Positions 1-10,455 of a stretch of 64,000 nucleotides of DNA are shown in pieces. Each line of letters opens with the position of its first letter. Positions within the stretch are counted from its first letter, which is position 1. The stretch is taken from NCBI RefSeq assembly GCF_028368975.1, contig NZ_JAQNDM010000002.1, forward strand, positions 3,466,425-3,530,424. Reading direction: 5' to 3'. The notes under the pieces were generated by a model, which was given only the letters and a program-made list of their open reading frames with translations, had not been told where the DNA came from and searched no databases. The translations under genes were made by a program, and so were the position numbers. The stretch is from Stigmatella ashevillena. GTDB lineage: Bacteria > Myxococcota > Myxococcia > Myxococcales > Myxococcaceae.

Positions 1-1
1 C

Positions 2-139
2 CTGAAGTTCATCCCCGCGGTGGCCCTCAGCGAGGTGAAGGAGATGCAGCTGGAGTTGAAGCACGCCGCGCATGCCGCCCACGCGGGCCACGCCAACGAC
101 ACGGCGGCGGCGGGCACCCTCACCCACGGAGCGCACTAG
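2..139 (+). CDS. actC: Alternative complex III subunit ActC (NrfD-like), C-terminal end only
   Basis: Only the last 45 codons and the TAG stop are present. The visible tail contains the stretch KFIPAVALSEVKEM followed by a His/Ala-rich end, which resembles the cytoplasmic C-terminus of NrfD-family quinol-binding membrane subunits in alternative complex III. The identification rests mostly on position: the next three genes are ActD, ActE and ActF homologues in the canonical order. In this complex ActC would be one of two large membrane subunits oxidising menaquinol. The start and membrane domain lie outside the window. Confidence 0.7.
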   Translation: MKFIPAVALSEVKEMQLELKHAAHAAHAGHANDTAAAGTLTHGAH

Positions 140-143
140 AGCC

Positions 144-689
144 ATGGAAGCCAAGGTCCTCGACAGCTGGGTGCTCGGCGAATTCGAGACGCCCGAAGCC
201 CTCGTTGCCGCCACCAATGAGATGCGCCTGAAGGGCTTTCAGGGCATGGACACGTACTCCCCGTACCCGCTGCACGGCGGGTCCGAGGCGCTGGGCCTGC
301 CCCCCTCGAAGGTGCCCTTCATCGCCCTGGGCGGCACGCTCACCGGCTGCATCACCGCCCTGGCGATGCAGACGTACATGAACTCCGTCGACTACCCGCT
401 CAACGTGGGTGGCCGCCCCATCCTGAGCCTGCCCTCGTGGGTGCCCGTCACCTTCGAGCTGTCGGTGCTCTTCACCGCGTTCGGCATCTTCTTCGGGCTG
501 ATGGCGCTCAGCCGCCTGCCCCAGCTCTACCACCCGGTGTTCGAGCACGATGCCTTCCGCAGCGCTTCCACGCACGGCTTCTGGCTGAGCATTCCCAAGC
601 TGGCGGGCGTGAACGCGGATGATGTCATGCAGCAGTTGCAGAGCCTGGGTGCCACCCAGGTGACCGTCGTCACGGGAGAGAAGGAATGA
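144..689 (+). CDS. actD: Alternative complex III subunit ActD (DUF3341 membrane protein)
   Basis: A 181-residue protein with two predicted membrane helices (about residues 57-77 and 99-121) and soluble ends, the usual layout of the DUF3341/ActD family. The N-terminal region reads as a ferredoxin-fold-like domain that discusses no cofactor ligand. The ATG at 144 lies five bases after the actC stop and begins the family-like sequence MEAKVLDSWVLGEF; the upstream in-frame extension to 72 overlaps actC and is Arg/Pro-rich noise, so it was excluded. It overlaps actE by four bases, so translation is coupled. The role is structural within the menaquinol:cytochrome c/oxidase complex that functionally replaces bc1. 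Confidence 0.88.
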   Translation: MEAKVLDSWVLGEFETPEALVAATNEMRLKGFQGMDTYSPYPLHGGSEALGLPPSKVPFIALGGTLTGCITALAMQTYMNSVDYPLNVGGRPILSLPSWVPVTFELSVLFTAFGIFFGLMALSRLPQLYHPVFEHDAFRSASTHGFWLSIPKLAGVNADDVMQQLQSLGATQVTVVTGEKE

Positions 690-1249
690 AGTACCTCATC
701 CCCGCCGTGGGACTCGCGGCCCTCACCGGCTGCCAGATCTCCTCTGAAACCCTCCAGCGCATGGAGGACCAAGCCAAGTACGAGTACTATGAGACGTCGG
801 AGTTCTGGGCCGATGGGCGCGCCATGCGCACCCCGCCCGAGGGCACCTTCGCGCGCGAGCAGCTCGTGGGCAACCCGGGGCTGACCAGCGGCCGCGTCGG
901 CACGCAGCTGGTCTCCGCCATCCCGGTCTCCGTGGACAAGAGCCTGCTGCTGCTCGGCCAGAAGAAGTACAACATCGTCTGCTCGCAGTGCCATGGCGTG
1001 CTCGGCGACGGCAACAGCGTCGTGGCGGAGAACATGGGCCTGCGCCTGCCGCCGTCCCTCCTGGATCTGTCCGAGCGTCCGGCAGGCCACTTCTACGCCG
1101 CCATCAACGAGGGTTACGGCGTGATGCCGTCCTTCAGCGGTGAGCTCAACACCCAGGAGCGCTGGGCCGTGGTCGCCTACGTGCGCGCGCTCCAGGCCGC
1201 CCGGTCCACCCGTCCGGGAGGCGAGCCCCTTCCTCAGGAGAACCGATGA
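686..1249 (+). CDS. actE: Alternative complex III subunit ActE, monohaem cytochrome c lipoprotein
   Basis: A 187-residue c-type cytochrome that would carry electrons from the complex III core on the periplasmic face. The N-terminus has a short hydrophobic segment ending in LAALTGC, a lipobox with Cys16 as the probable lipid anchor. The haem motif CSQCH is at residues 99-103 and a probable distal Met ligand lies in GYGVMPSF near residue 147. It starts by ATGA overlap with actD and its stop overlaps the actF ATG, so it is embedded in a coupled operon. Family assignment follows from the single haem site, lipoprotein signal and position between actD and actF. Confidence 0.88.
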   Translation: MKYLIPAVGLAALTGCQISSETLQRMEDQAKYEYYETSEFWADGRAMRTPPEGTFAREQLVGNPGLTSGRVGTQLVSAIPVSVDKSLLLLGQKKYNIVCSQCHGVLGDGNSVVAENMGLRLPPSLLDLSERPAGHFYAAINEGYGVMPSFSGELNTQERWAVVAYVRALQAARSTRPGGEPLPQENR

Positions 1250-2442
1250 ATTCCGTGGAGCGTTACACCGCCACGCCCAAGCTCATGCCGCTGGCGGGTG
1301 GCATCGGCGTGCTGGGCCTGCTGGCCACCGCCGCGGGGTACTTCGTGGACCCGCGCGTCACCGGCCACAGCTACCTGCTGGCGTTCGCGTACTGGGCCGG
1401 CATCTCCATCGCATCGCTCATCATGGTGGCCATCTTCCACACGGCCAAGGCCACGTGGATGACGGTGCTGCGCCGGGTCATGGAGACGATGGCCGTCTCC
1501 ATCCCCCTGTTCGCGGTGCTCTTCCTGGGCCTCATCCCCGCCCTCAAGCACATCTACCCCTGGTTCCCCGGCTCGGAGCTCGTCAACTCGCTGAGCGAGA
1601 TGGAGCGCGAGCACCTGGGCCACAAGCAGCACGGCTACCTGAACCCCACGTTCTTCGCCGTGCGCCAGGTCATCTACTTCGGCGTGTGGATCTTCGTGAG
1701 CCACCGGCTGCACTCGCTCAGCACCCGCCAGGACGAGGACGGCCAGTTGGCGCGCACCGCGAGCCTGCGCAAGTGGTCCCCGGGTTCGCTGCCCTTCCTT
1801 GCGCTCACCATTACTTTTGCTTCGTTCGACTGGATGATGAGCCTCACGCCGCTGTGGTTTTCCACCATCTTCGGCGTCTATTACTTCACGGGCAGCTTCC
1901 TGGCGGTCTTCTGTCTGCTGACGATCGTGTCGGTCAACGCGCAGGGGCATAACCTGTACGGCAATCTGGTGAAGCCCTCGCACTTCCACAACCTGGGCAA
2001 GCTGATGCTGGGCTTCACCGCCTTCTGGGCCTACATCGCCTTCTCCCAGTTCTTCCTCATCTGGATCGCCAACCTTCCGGAAGAGGCGCCCTGGTACCAC
2101 ACGCGCATCGCCACCGGCTGGCGCGGCCTGTCCATCTCGCTGTTCTTCCTGCACTTCTTGTTGCCGTTCGCCATCCTCCTGTCGCGCAACCTGAAGCTGC
2201 AGCCGCGCAAGCTGGCGGTGGTGGCCGTGTACCTGCTCGTCATCCACGCGGTGGACCTGTACTGGCTCATCTGGCCGGCCCTCAGCCCCGAGCACCCCTC
2301 CTTCCACTGGACGCTCGTCACCGCGTTCCTGGGCGTGGGGGGCGTGTCCATCGCCTTCGCCCTGTTCCGCATCCGCGGCCGGTACACGCTGCCGGTGAAG
2401 GATCCGTACATCGCCGAGTCCCTGAGGTACGTGCAGCCATGA
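1246..2442 (+). CDS. actF: Alternative complex III subunit ActF, integral membrane quinol-oxidoreductase subunit
   Basis: A 398-residue protein with about ten hydrophobic helices, the second large membrane subunit of alternative complex III and a structural relative of ActC/NrfD. Charged, polar loops and conserved-looking aromatic segments such as the region around residues 185-200 (FASFDWMMSLTPLWFS) are typical of this subunit. It contacts the cytochrome subunits and lipids rather than binding haem itself. The ATG at 1246 overlaps actE by four bases, and the stop overlaps the next gene by four bases. Confidence 0.88.
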   Translation: MNSVERYTATPKLMPLAGGIGVLGLLATAAGYFVDPRVTGHSYLLAFAYWAGISIASLIMVAIFHTAKATWMTVLRRVMETMAVSIPLFAVLFLGLIPALKHIYPWFPGSELVNSLSEMEREHLGHKQHGYLNPTFFAVRQVIYFGVWIFVSHRLHSLSTRQDEDGQLARTASLRKWSPGSLPFLALTITFASFDWMMSLTPLWFSTIFGVYYFTGSFLAVFCLLTIVSVNAQGHNLYGNLVKPSHFHNLGKLMLGFTAFWAYIAFSQFFLIWIANLPEEAPWYHTRIATGWRGLSISLFFLHFLLPFAILLSRNLKLQPRKLAVVAVYLLVIHAVDLYWLIWPALSPEHPSFHWTLVTAFLGVGGVSIAFALFRIRGRYTLPVKDPYIAESLRYVQP

Positions 2443-2906
2443 AGAAGACCCAGGTCGAGCAGGAGTCGCGCATCATCGTCGGTGCGCACGGTGTGGCGGC
2501 CGAGGAAGACCACCTCATCCTCGGAAAGGTCATCAGCGTGGGGGTCATCTCCCTCGTCATCTTCATCGTGGGCGGCATCTGGGCCTGGCGCATCCAGGTG
2601 GCCACCGAGAAGGAGCAGCTGCCCGACGGTCCCGCCCCCCGCCCGCCCGCCATGGGCCAGTACGAGGTCGGCATCGTCAACCAGCGCCTCTTCGAGCAGG
2701 ACTTCCACGCCGCGCAGAAGATCTCCACCCAGCAGCAGGCGCTGCGCAACGGCTGGGGGGACCAGCCCGGCGTGGCGGCCCACCCGAACCTCGAGCAGGC
2801 CATGGAGCGCGTCATCACCGATGCACGTCGCGCGCCCCCGCCCCCTCCGGCGCCGGAGACCGTCCCTTCCCCTGAGTCCCCCTCTCCCACCTCGCCACCG
2901 CGATAG
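2439..2906 (+). CDS. Small single-helix membrane protein between complex III and SCO1
   Basis: A 155-residue protein with one membrane helix (about residues 27-52, VISVGVISLVIFIVGGIWAW) and a C-terminal domain that ends in a long Pro/Ser/Thr-rich tail. No haem, copper or iron-sulphur motif is visible. It is translationally coupled to actF by a 4-base overlap and followed 9 bases later by SCO1, so it is very likely an accessory or assembly part of the complex III-oxidase unit. By position it could correspond to the poorly characterised ActG-type protein of other alternative complex III operons, but no sequence motif proves that. Confidence 0.7.
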   Translation: MKKTQVEQESRIIVGAHGVAAEEDHLILGKVISVGVISLVIFIVGGIWAWRIQVATEKEQLPDGPAPRPPAMGQYEVGIVNQRLFEQDFHAAQKISTQQQALRNGWGDQPGVAAHPNLEQAMERVITDARRAPPPPPAPETVPSPESPSPTSPPR

Positions 2907-2915
2907 CCTCCGCTG

Positions 2916-3797
2916 ATGTCCTCTTTCCCCCCTCACGCTTCTGTCCGCTTCCCACCGGCCTTGCGGCTCGCCGTGGCGCTCCTGGCACTGGGTGCCACGC
3001 TGCCCGCGTTCGCGCTGCCGGGAGGTGGCCGGACGCCTCGCGCCATCGTCGAGGCCCAGTCGGACACACCGCCCGCCCTGCGCGGCGTGGAGGTGGAGGA
3101 GCACCTGGGCGAGCTGGTGCCCACCGAGACGCGCTTCACGGATGCCCTGGGCAACGAGGTCCGCCTGGGCGACGTGCTGCCCAAGGACAAGCCCACCCTG
3201 CTCACGCTGGTGTACTACCAGTGCCCCATGCTCTGTAACCTCGTCCTCAATGGCCAGGTGAGCGCCATGCGCGAGCTGGGGCTGGAGCTGGGCAAGGACT
3301 ACGAGTCCGTCACGGTGAGCATCGATCCGAAGGACACCGCCGCGCAGAGCCTGGACCGGCGGCGGCGCCACCTCCAGGCCATGGGCAAGCCCGAGACGGC
3401 CCCCTGGCACTTTCTCACGGGCAGTGAGCAGAGCATTCACAAGCTCGCGGAATCCGTGGGCTTCAAGTACACGTACGACGAGAGCACCAAGCAGTACGGC
3501 CACGCGGCGGTGGTCCACGTCCTCACCCCCGAGGGCAGCATTTCCCGCTATCTGTACGGCACCAGCTTTCCCCCCAGCGACATGAAGATGGCGCTGGTGG
3601 AGGCCTCGCACGGCAAGATAGGCACCAGCTTTGACCGGGTCTTGATGACCTGCTTCAAGTACGACACCACCACACGGCGGTATGGCTTCTACATCTTCGG
3701 ATTCATTCGAGTGGGCGGGCTCATGGTATTCGGCGCGCTCTCGACAATGCTGATCTACTTCTGGAGGCGCGAGCTGAAGAAAGGCGCGACGGCATGA
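2916..3797 (+). CDS. SCO1/SenC-family copper chaperone for cytochrome oxidase
   Basis: A 293-residue SCO1-like protein needed to load copper into the CuA centre of oxidase subunit II. It has an N-terminal signal/anchor (about residues 14-33), a thioredoxin-like domain with the copper-binding CPMLC motif at residues 103-107 and a His in YGHAAVVH (about 196) as third ligand. Unusually, a further membrane helix near residues 262-284 gives it a C-terminal anchor. Placement immediately upstream of coxB, with a 4-base overlap, supports an assembly role for that enzyme. Confidence 0.9.
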   Translation: MSSFPPHASVRFPPALRLAVALLALGATLPAFALPGGGRTPRAIVEAQSDTPPALRGVEVEEHLGELVPTETRFTDALGNEVRLGDVLPKDKPTLLTLVYYQCPMLCNLVLNGQVSAMRELGLELGKDYESVTVSIDPKDTAAQSLDRRRRHLQAMGKPETAPWHFLTGSEQSIHKLAESVGFKYTYDESTKQYGHAAVVHVLTPEGSISRYLYGTSFPPSDMKMALVEASHGKIGTSFDRVLMTCFKYDTTTRRYGFYIFGFIRVGGLMVFGALSTMLIYFWRRELKKGATA

Positions 3798-4823
3798 GCG
3801 ACATTGCCAACAAAATCCTCTTCCTCCCGGAGCGCGCGTCGACCTTCGCTGAACGAGTCGACGTCCTCCACTACTTCGTCGTCGGCACCACCATGGTGAT
3901 GTCGGCGGGCGTGGGCCTGGCGGCGCTGTTCTTCTTCTTCCGCTTCCGCCGGCGCGTCCCCAACCAGACCACCGAGTACGTGGTGCCGGACCTCAAGACG
4001 GAGTTCCTCTTCGTCTCGGTCCCCCTGGTCTTCTTCCTGGTGTGGTTCGCCATTGGCTTCCGGGACTTCACGTGGGTCACCACGCCGCCCAAGGACGCCA
4101 TGGACGTCTACGTCATGGGCAAGCAGTGGATGTGGAAGTTCGCCTACCCGGAAGGGCCCAACGGCGTGAACGTGCTGCACGTGCCGGCCAACCGCCCGGT
4201 GCGTCTGCTCATCACGTCGCGGGACGTGCTCCACTCCTTCTACGTGCCGGCCTTCCGCATCAAGATGGATGCGCTGCCCGGCCGCTACACCCAGGTGTGG
4301 TTCGAGGCGACCAAGCCCGGCACGTACCAGGTGCTCTGCACCGAATACTGCGGCCTGTCCCACTCCAAGATGCTCGCGGAGGTCGTCGTGCTGGCCCCCG
4401 AGGACTTCGAGGAGTGGCTCAAGGAGCAGCAGCGGGGCCGGCTCCAGGGCCGTCAGGACGCGCTGGCGGACACCTCGCTGGTGCCGCCGGTGGCCCGCAT
4501 GGCCGAACAGGGCGAGAAGCTCACCGCCACCCAGGGCTGCCTCAAGTGCCACACGGTGGACGGGGCGCCTCACGTGGGCCCCACCTTCCTGGGCATGTAT
4601 GACCGCCAGGAGAAGCTGGCCGACGGACAGACGATCCGCGTGGACGAAGCCTACATCACCCAGTCGATGATGGACCCGGGCGCACACCTGGTGGTCGGCT
4701 ACCAGAACGTGATGCCGACCTATCAGGGCAAGCTGCAAGGCCCCGAGACGGCCGCCATCGTCGAGTACATCAAGACATTGCGCACCGCGAACGTCCGCGA
4801 AGTCTCCTCGGAGGGACCTGCCT

Positions 4824-4840
<17 letters not shown>
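3794..4840 (+). CDS. coxB: Cytochrome c oxidase subunit II with fused cytochrome c domain (caa3 type)
   Basis: A 348-residue subunit II. Two membrane helices (about residues 26-49 and 70-90) precede a cupredoxin domain with the CuA ligands His147, Cys182, Glu184, Cys186, His190 and Met193 in the segment CTEYCGLSHSKM. A C-terminal cytochrome c domain follows, with CLKCH at residues 249-253 and a probable distal Met near 307. The fusion marks a caa3 oxidase that can take electrons directly from alternative complex III or a soluble cytochrome c. Its stop overlaps the ctaD start. Confidence 0.95.
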
Positions 4841-6498
<1,658 letters not shown>

Positions 6499-6506
<8 letters not shown>

Positions 6507-7161
6507 CGCTCCCGCCGCCCACGGCGCGGCGCCCGCCCCGAAGTTCGCAGAGCACTTCGCGTCGCTGGAGGTTCAGAACCACGCCGCCCGCCTGGGCATG
6601 TGGCTGTTCCTCTCGACGGAAATCCTGCTCTTCGCGGGTCTGTTCGTCTGCTACTCGTGCTACCGCTTCCTCTATCCGGAGGCGTTCGCCGAGGCCAGCC
6701 GGCACCTGAACCTGACGCTGGGCACGGTGAACACGGTGGTGCTCATCACCTCTTCGCTGACGGCAGCACTCGCCGTGCACTATGCGAAGGAGGGCAAGAA
6801 CAACCTGGTGGCGCTGATGGTGGGGCTCACCCTGCTGATGGCGGTGGGGTTCCTCGTCATCAAGGGCTTCGAGTACTCGCACAAGTTCCACGAGGGCACG
6901 CTGCCCGGCAAGCACTACACCTACCAGGGGCTCCAGCTACCCGGAGCGCCCATGTACTTCACGATCTACTTCCTCTCCACCGGCCTGCACGCCCTGCACG
7001 TCACCATCGGCATGGGCGTGCTGACGTGGATGGGAGTCCGGGCGCTTACCCAGAAGAACTTCGGCCCCAACAACTACACCGGCGTGGAGCTGGCCAGCAT
7101 GTACTGGCACCTCGTGGACCTGGTGTGGATCTTCCTCTTTCCGATGCTGTATCTCGTCTAG
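6499..7161 (+). CDS. coxC: Cytochrome c oxidase subunit III
   Basis: A 220-residue membrane protein with five hydrophobic helices, the short subunit III form. Recognisable family features include the N-terminal NHAARLGMWLFLSTEILLF segment, the Glu in the STEI helix, and the C-terminal MYWHLVDLVWIFLFPMLYL ending. It stabilises subunit I and its proton uptake. The start codon overlaps the end of ctaD by eight bases, consistent with stoichiometric expression. Confidence 0.95.
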
Positions 7162-7173
7162 GAGCGCATCCCC

Positions 7174-7608
7174 ATGGCCGTCGTCAACGAGACACACTCG
7201 GAAGAGCACAACATGCAGGAGCACCACGGCACGGGCCGGTACTGGCTCGTGTGGGCCGCGCTCCTGGCCTTCACCTTCATCACGGTGATTACCGGCCGCA
7301 TGCACCTGCCCACCTTCGGGCTGCTGCTGGCGCTCGTCATCGCCACCGTGAAGGGCACGCTCGTGCTGCTGTTCTTCATGCACCTGATCGACCACAAGGG
7401 CGCCAACCGCCTGGTGATGGGCGTCTCGCTGGTCTTCGTGTTGATCATGATCATGGCCCCGATGGCGGACTTCGCCACGCGGTTCCGGGGCTCGAATCCT
7501 CCTGGCTCGCACGTGAGCGACCTGAAGGATCTCAACTTCCCGGAGGCCCAGGGAGACGCGAAGCATGGCGGCTCGCATGGCCTGAAGCTTCCGGACTCGC
7601 ACCCGTAA
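7174..7608 (+). CDS. coxD: Cytochrome c oxidase subunit IV (CtaF/CoxD-like)
   Basis: A 144-residue protein with three hydrophobic helices between about residues 22 and 105, typical of the prokaryotic subunit IV family; the segment VKGTLVLLFFMHLIDHK is characteristic. The N-terminus and C-terminus are His-rich and hydrophilic. It lies 12 bases after coxC, is the last gene of the respiratory operon and is followed by a strong hairpin that probably ends the transcript. Confidence 0.9.
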   Translation: MAVVNETHSEEHNMQEHHGTGRYWLVWAALLAFTFITVITGRMHLPTFGLLLALVIATVKGTLVLLFFMHLIDHKGANRLVMGVSLVFVLIMIMAPMADFATRFRGSNPPGSHVSDLKDLNFPEAQGDAKHGGSHGLKLPDSHP

Positions 7609-7636
7609 GCGGGTTCTCCCGCTCACCGCTTCATCG

Positions 7637-7677
7637 CGCGGCGCCGAGGGACTCTTCCCCGGCGCCGCGGCGCGTTT
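7637..7677 (+). terminator. Probable intrinsic terminator after the respiratory operon
   Basis: A perfect 10-bp GC stem (7637-7646 pairing with 7660-7669) encloses a 13-base loop; it is followed a few bases later by TTTGTG. It sits between the convergent ends of coxD and the minus-strand gene at 7685, so it may serve both directions. The T-tract is short, so efficiency is uncertain. Confidence 0.55.
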
Positions 7678-7684
7678 GTGGGCC

Positions 7685-8668
7685 TTAGAATCCCACCTCG
7701 ATGCTGGCCGAGAGCGCGGTGTCGGTGGACACCTTGCCCACCGCGGGCGCGCTGTCGTACTGGAGGAGGAAGCTGGTGGAGAGCGCCAGCGACTCGGTCA
7801 ACCGCGCCGTGAGCTTGGACTGGCTGTTGACGAGCAGGCGCGCGTCGCCGAGCACGTTGGGCACCGCCTCCGCCTCTTCCGTGAAGATGACGTCCTTGGA
7901 GAGGCCATAGGTCAGCGCGACGCCCACGCGGGGGCCGCCGAGGTCCACATCCTCCAGATCCTCGCGGATGGGGTAGTACTGGAAGCGCGTCTCACGCAGG
8001 AAGCGGAACGCCAGGTCCGTGCGCAAGGAGGACACCCGTCCATCCGCCCGCTTCTCGTCCCACCAGAGGATGCCGGTTCCCGCTTCGCCCAGGCCTCGCA
8101 CCTCCACGCTCTTGATGTGGTCTGTCTCCGCGCCCGCCAGCAGGTACCCACTCACCACCTCGGTGAAGCGCCGGTCTCCGCGGACCTGCACCGCCGCCCC
8201 CAACGCCACCACCTGGGCGCGCTCGGGCTCCGTCTCCGTGGCGGGCAGCCGGCTGCGGCCGTACACCGCCTGCGCCTTGATGGCGTAGATCCAATTGGCC
8301 GTCTTGCGCTGGGCGGTCGCCAACCCGTTGAACGTCAGCGTGGAGGCATTGCCCGACAGCGAGATGAGGCCGAGCCCCACGGAGCCGCTCCAGGGGTCCT
8401 CCTTCACCGGCGCATCGGCCGGCTTGGGCGCCTCGGGCAGGGCCGCCTGTGGAACCGGGGCAGGACGGGCGAGGGCCTCGGTCAACCGCTCCACGGCGGT
8501 GGCCATCCGCTCGCTGGCCTTGGCGGCCTCCTGGGCGGCGATGGCGGCACTCTCCGCGGCCGCGGCGGCGCGCTCGGCGACGGCCGGAGCCGAGGCCGGA
8601 GGGGGGGGCGCCGAAGCAGGGGGAACTTGAGACTGGAGGGACGTGGCGATCAGAAAGGCGGTCAGCAT
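7685..8668 (-). CDS. DUF481-type outer-membrane protein with Ala-rich N-terminal segment
   Basis: A 327-residue protein with a signal peptide (MLTAFLIATSLQSQ...), an Ala/Pro-rich helical segment up to about residue 75 likely to form a coiled coil, and then a beta-rich domain from about residue 90 to the end. The C-terminal part alternates polar and hydrophobic residues and ends in Phe (IEVGF), the usual outer-membrane barrel signature; the pattern WSGSVGLGLISLSGNAST is typical of the DUF481/YdiY family. Members are often salt-induced porin-like proteins of unknown substrate. It stands alone, convergent with coxD and divergent from the next gene. Confidence 0.75.
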   Translation of the reverse strand: MLTAFLIATSLQSQVPPASAPPPPASAPAVAERAAAAAESAAIAAQEAAKASERMATAVERLTEALARPAPVPQAALPEAPKPADAPVKEDPWSGSVGLGLISLSGNASTLTFNGLATAQRKTANWIYAIKAQAVYGRSRLPATETEPERAQVVALGAAVQVRGDRRFTEVVSGYLLAGAETDHIKSVEVRGLGEAGTGILWWDEKRADGRVSSLRTDLAFRFLRETRFQYYPIREDLEDVDLGGPRVGVALTYGLSKDVIFTEEAEAVPNVLGDARLLVNSQSKLTARLTESLALSTSFLLQYDSAPAVGKVSTDTALSASIEVGF

Positions 8669-8767
8669 GAAAAGCTCTCTTCGGGTCCTATGTGTCCTGA
8701 CGACAAGGCAAGCCCGATCCCTTTACTCTGCCTCCACACAGCGTCCAGCCCCTCCGGAGCGGATTTC

Positions 8768-9445
8768 GTGAAGCCCATCTCCTCAGCCCTCCTCCTTCTG
8801 CTGATGCTGCTGCCGGGCGCCGCATCCGCGCAGCGCAAAGTCACAGCGCCCGTGGACATCGCCGTGGGCCCCACGGCGCTGCTCTTCTTCGGACCCGTCT
8901 TCGATGACCAGCCCCTCCACACCGGGTTGAAGATCAATGTGGAGGCGGTGCTCGACACGGAGTGGATGCGCAAGAACCAGTCCCTCATTCCACGCAAGTA
9001 CCGGAGCCAGGCCCTGAAGGCCGGGGAGATTCGCTACTCCCCCGCCATCACTGCCCTCATCCCCGAGACGCTCATCATCTCCCCGAAGTACCGGAACACC
9101 GGCATCTATGGCGCGACCTGGAAGCCGCTGGGCTTTGGGCTCTCGCTCACCCCCAGCCCCGTGCGCCTCTCCTTCGATGCGGGGTTGGTCCTCACCTACG
9201 CCTATCTGTACTCGGACACGCTGGAGAACACCCACTTCCTCCGGCCGGGGCTCCAAGCAGGGGTGGACCTGGAGTTCCAGCTCAGCAAGAGCTTCCTCGT
9301 CAGCCTCGGGTGGGCCTCTGCCTTCTACATTCCCCAGAAGTTGGGCACGCTCGGCGAGGTGAAGCCCCTCGACGCGTCCATCTTCCACGTGGGCCAGCCC
9401 TACCTGCTGCTCCACTTCCGCGTCCCCGTCACCACCCGCCTCTGA
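8768..9445 (+). CDS. Secreted, probably outer-membrane protein of unknown function
   Basis: A 225-residue protein reading from GTG 8768, which has a GGAG-type ribosome site (ctccggagcg) just upstream and begins a clean signal peptide cleaved after GAASA (about residue 20). The in-frame extension further upstream has no signal-like start and was excluded. The rest alternates aromatic and polar residues in beta-strand fashion (for example GIYGATWKPLGFGLSLTP), suggesting a small beta-barrel or lipid-binding protein. No family was recognised. It is followed four bases later by the acetyltransferase gene and may be co-transcribed with it. Confidence 0.7.
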   Translation: MKPISSALLLLLMLLPGAASAQRKVTAPVDIAVGPTALLFFGPVFDDQPLHTGLKINVEAVLDTEWMRKNQSLIPRKYRSQALKAGEIRYSPAITALIPETLIISPKYRNTGIYGATWKPLGFGLSLTPSPVRLSFDAGLVLTYAYLYSDTLENTHFLRPGLQAGVDLEFQLSKSFLVSLGWASAFYIPQKLGTLGEVKPLDASIFHVGQPYLLLHFRVPVTTRL

Positions 9446-9448
9446 GCC

Positions 9449-10402
9449 ATGCGCCTCGTCCTCGCCACCGACGCCCAGAAGACCGAACGCGATTCCTTCA
9501 CCTACTCTGCCTGGGGCCCGCCCCTCACCCCACCGGGGTATGCCGCCCGCGAGCAACGGCTCCGGGCCCACCCCTGGGCCCACGCCGAAATGAGGACGTG
9601 GCTGCTGTGCAAAGAGGCAGGGGAGGTGCTCGCCTCCTGTGAAACCTTCCGCACCCGCAGCTTCCTGCGCGCCGAAGATGGGACGCGGGTCGCCGGGGAC
9701 AGCTTCGCCATCGCCAGCGTCTTCACCGAGGAGCGGCTGCGAGGGCGCGGGTATGCCACGCAACTGATGGATCTGCTCCTCCCAGAGCTTCGGCTCGCCC
9801 CCGAGGCCCAGGCCGCCCTCCTCTTCTCCGATGTGGGCCCGTCCATCTACCGCCGCTCGGGCTACCGCGAGCTGTCCGCCTGGAACTGGGCCCTCGCGCC
9901 CGAGCCCGGTGAGCCGGGGGATCTCGTGGACCGATTGCTCGGGGAGACGGAGCTGGACAAGGCGCTGGCGCGCACCCACCCGCCCGAACAGCCCTTCTTG
10001 CTCTGGCCCACCGCCGCGCAGGCGGACTGGCACCTCGAGCGCGAGCGCATCTATTCGAAAGAACTCGGCCGCCCCCGTCCGGAGGCGTGCGGCGCCACGA
10101 TCGGCTCCTCCACGGCGCTCTGGGCCATGGTGGGCAAGAGCGGTGTCCTCGTGCTGCTGTGGCTCGATGCCCGGACCCAGGAGGACGCATCGGCCCTTCT
10201 GGGCGCGGCCCGGCGCGTGGCCTACCGCGCGGGACTCTCCCGGGTCGAAGTCTGGGAGGAGCCAGGCACGGCGCCCCTGCTCGCCCGAATCCCCGGCGCC
10301 ACGCGGGAGCCTCGGGACGGCGCCCTGCCCATGCTGCAGCCGCTGCGGCCGGGGGTCCTCCTGTCCGAGTCCCTGCCCATCCCCCGGGTCCTGTGGGTGT
10401 AG
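9449..10402 (+). CDS. GNAT acetyltransferase resembling fungal lysine acetyltransferase LYC1
   Basis: A 317-residue protein with an N-terminal GNAT fold: the acetyl-CoA-binding motif is ERLRGRGYATQLM near residues 94-106, followed by LFSDVGPSIYRRSGYREL, a segment that resembles the fungal LYC1 signature (S-[DE]-[IV]-G-x-x-[FY]-Y-x-x-x-G-[FWY]). The C-terminal half (about 165-317) is a separate domain also found in LYC1-like proteins. LYC1 acetylates free lysine in yeast; the bacterial substrate is unknown. The gene starts four bases after the preceding gene. Confidence 0.75.
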   Translation: MRLVLATDAQKTERDSFTYSAWGPPLTPPGYAAREQRLRAHPWAHAEMRTWLLCKEAGEVLASCETFRTRSFLRAEDGTRVAGDSFAIASVFTEERLRGRGYATQLMDLLLPELRLAPEAQAALLFSDVGPSIYRRSGYRELSAWNWALAPEPGEPGDLVDRLLGETELDKALARTHPPEQPFLLWPTAAQADWHLERERIYSKELGRPRPEACGATIGSSTALWAMVGKSGVLVLLWLDARTQEDASALLGAARRVAYRAGLSRVEVWEEPGTAPLLARIPGATREPRDGALPMLQPLRPGVLLSESLPIPRVLWV

Positions 10403-10455
10403 CCAGGAAACAGGGGTAGCATCGCCCATGGCCTCACCCCTCCGCGGGAGCTGAC

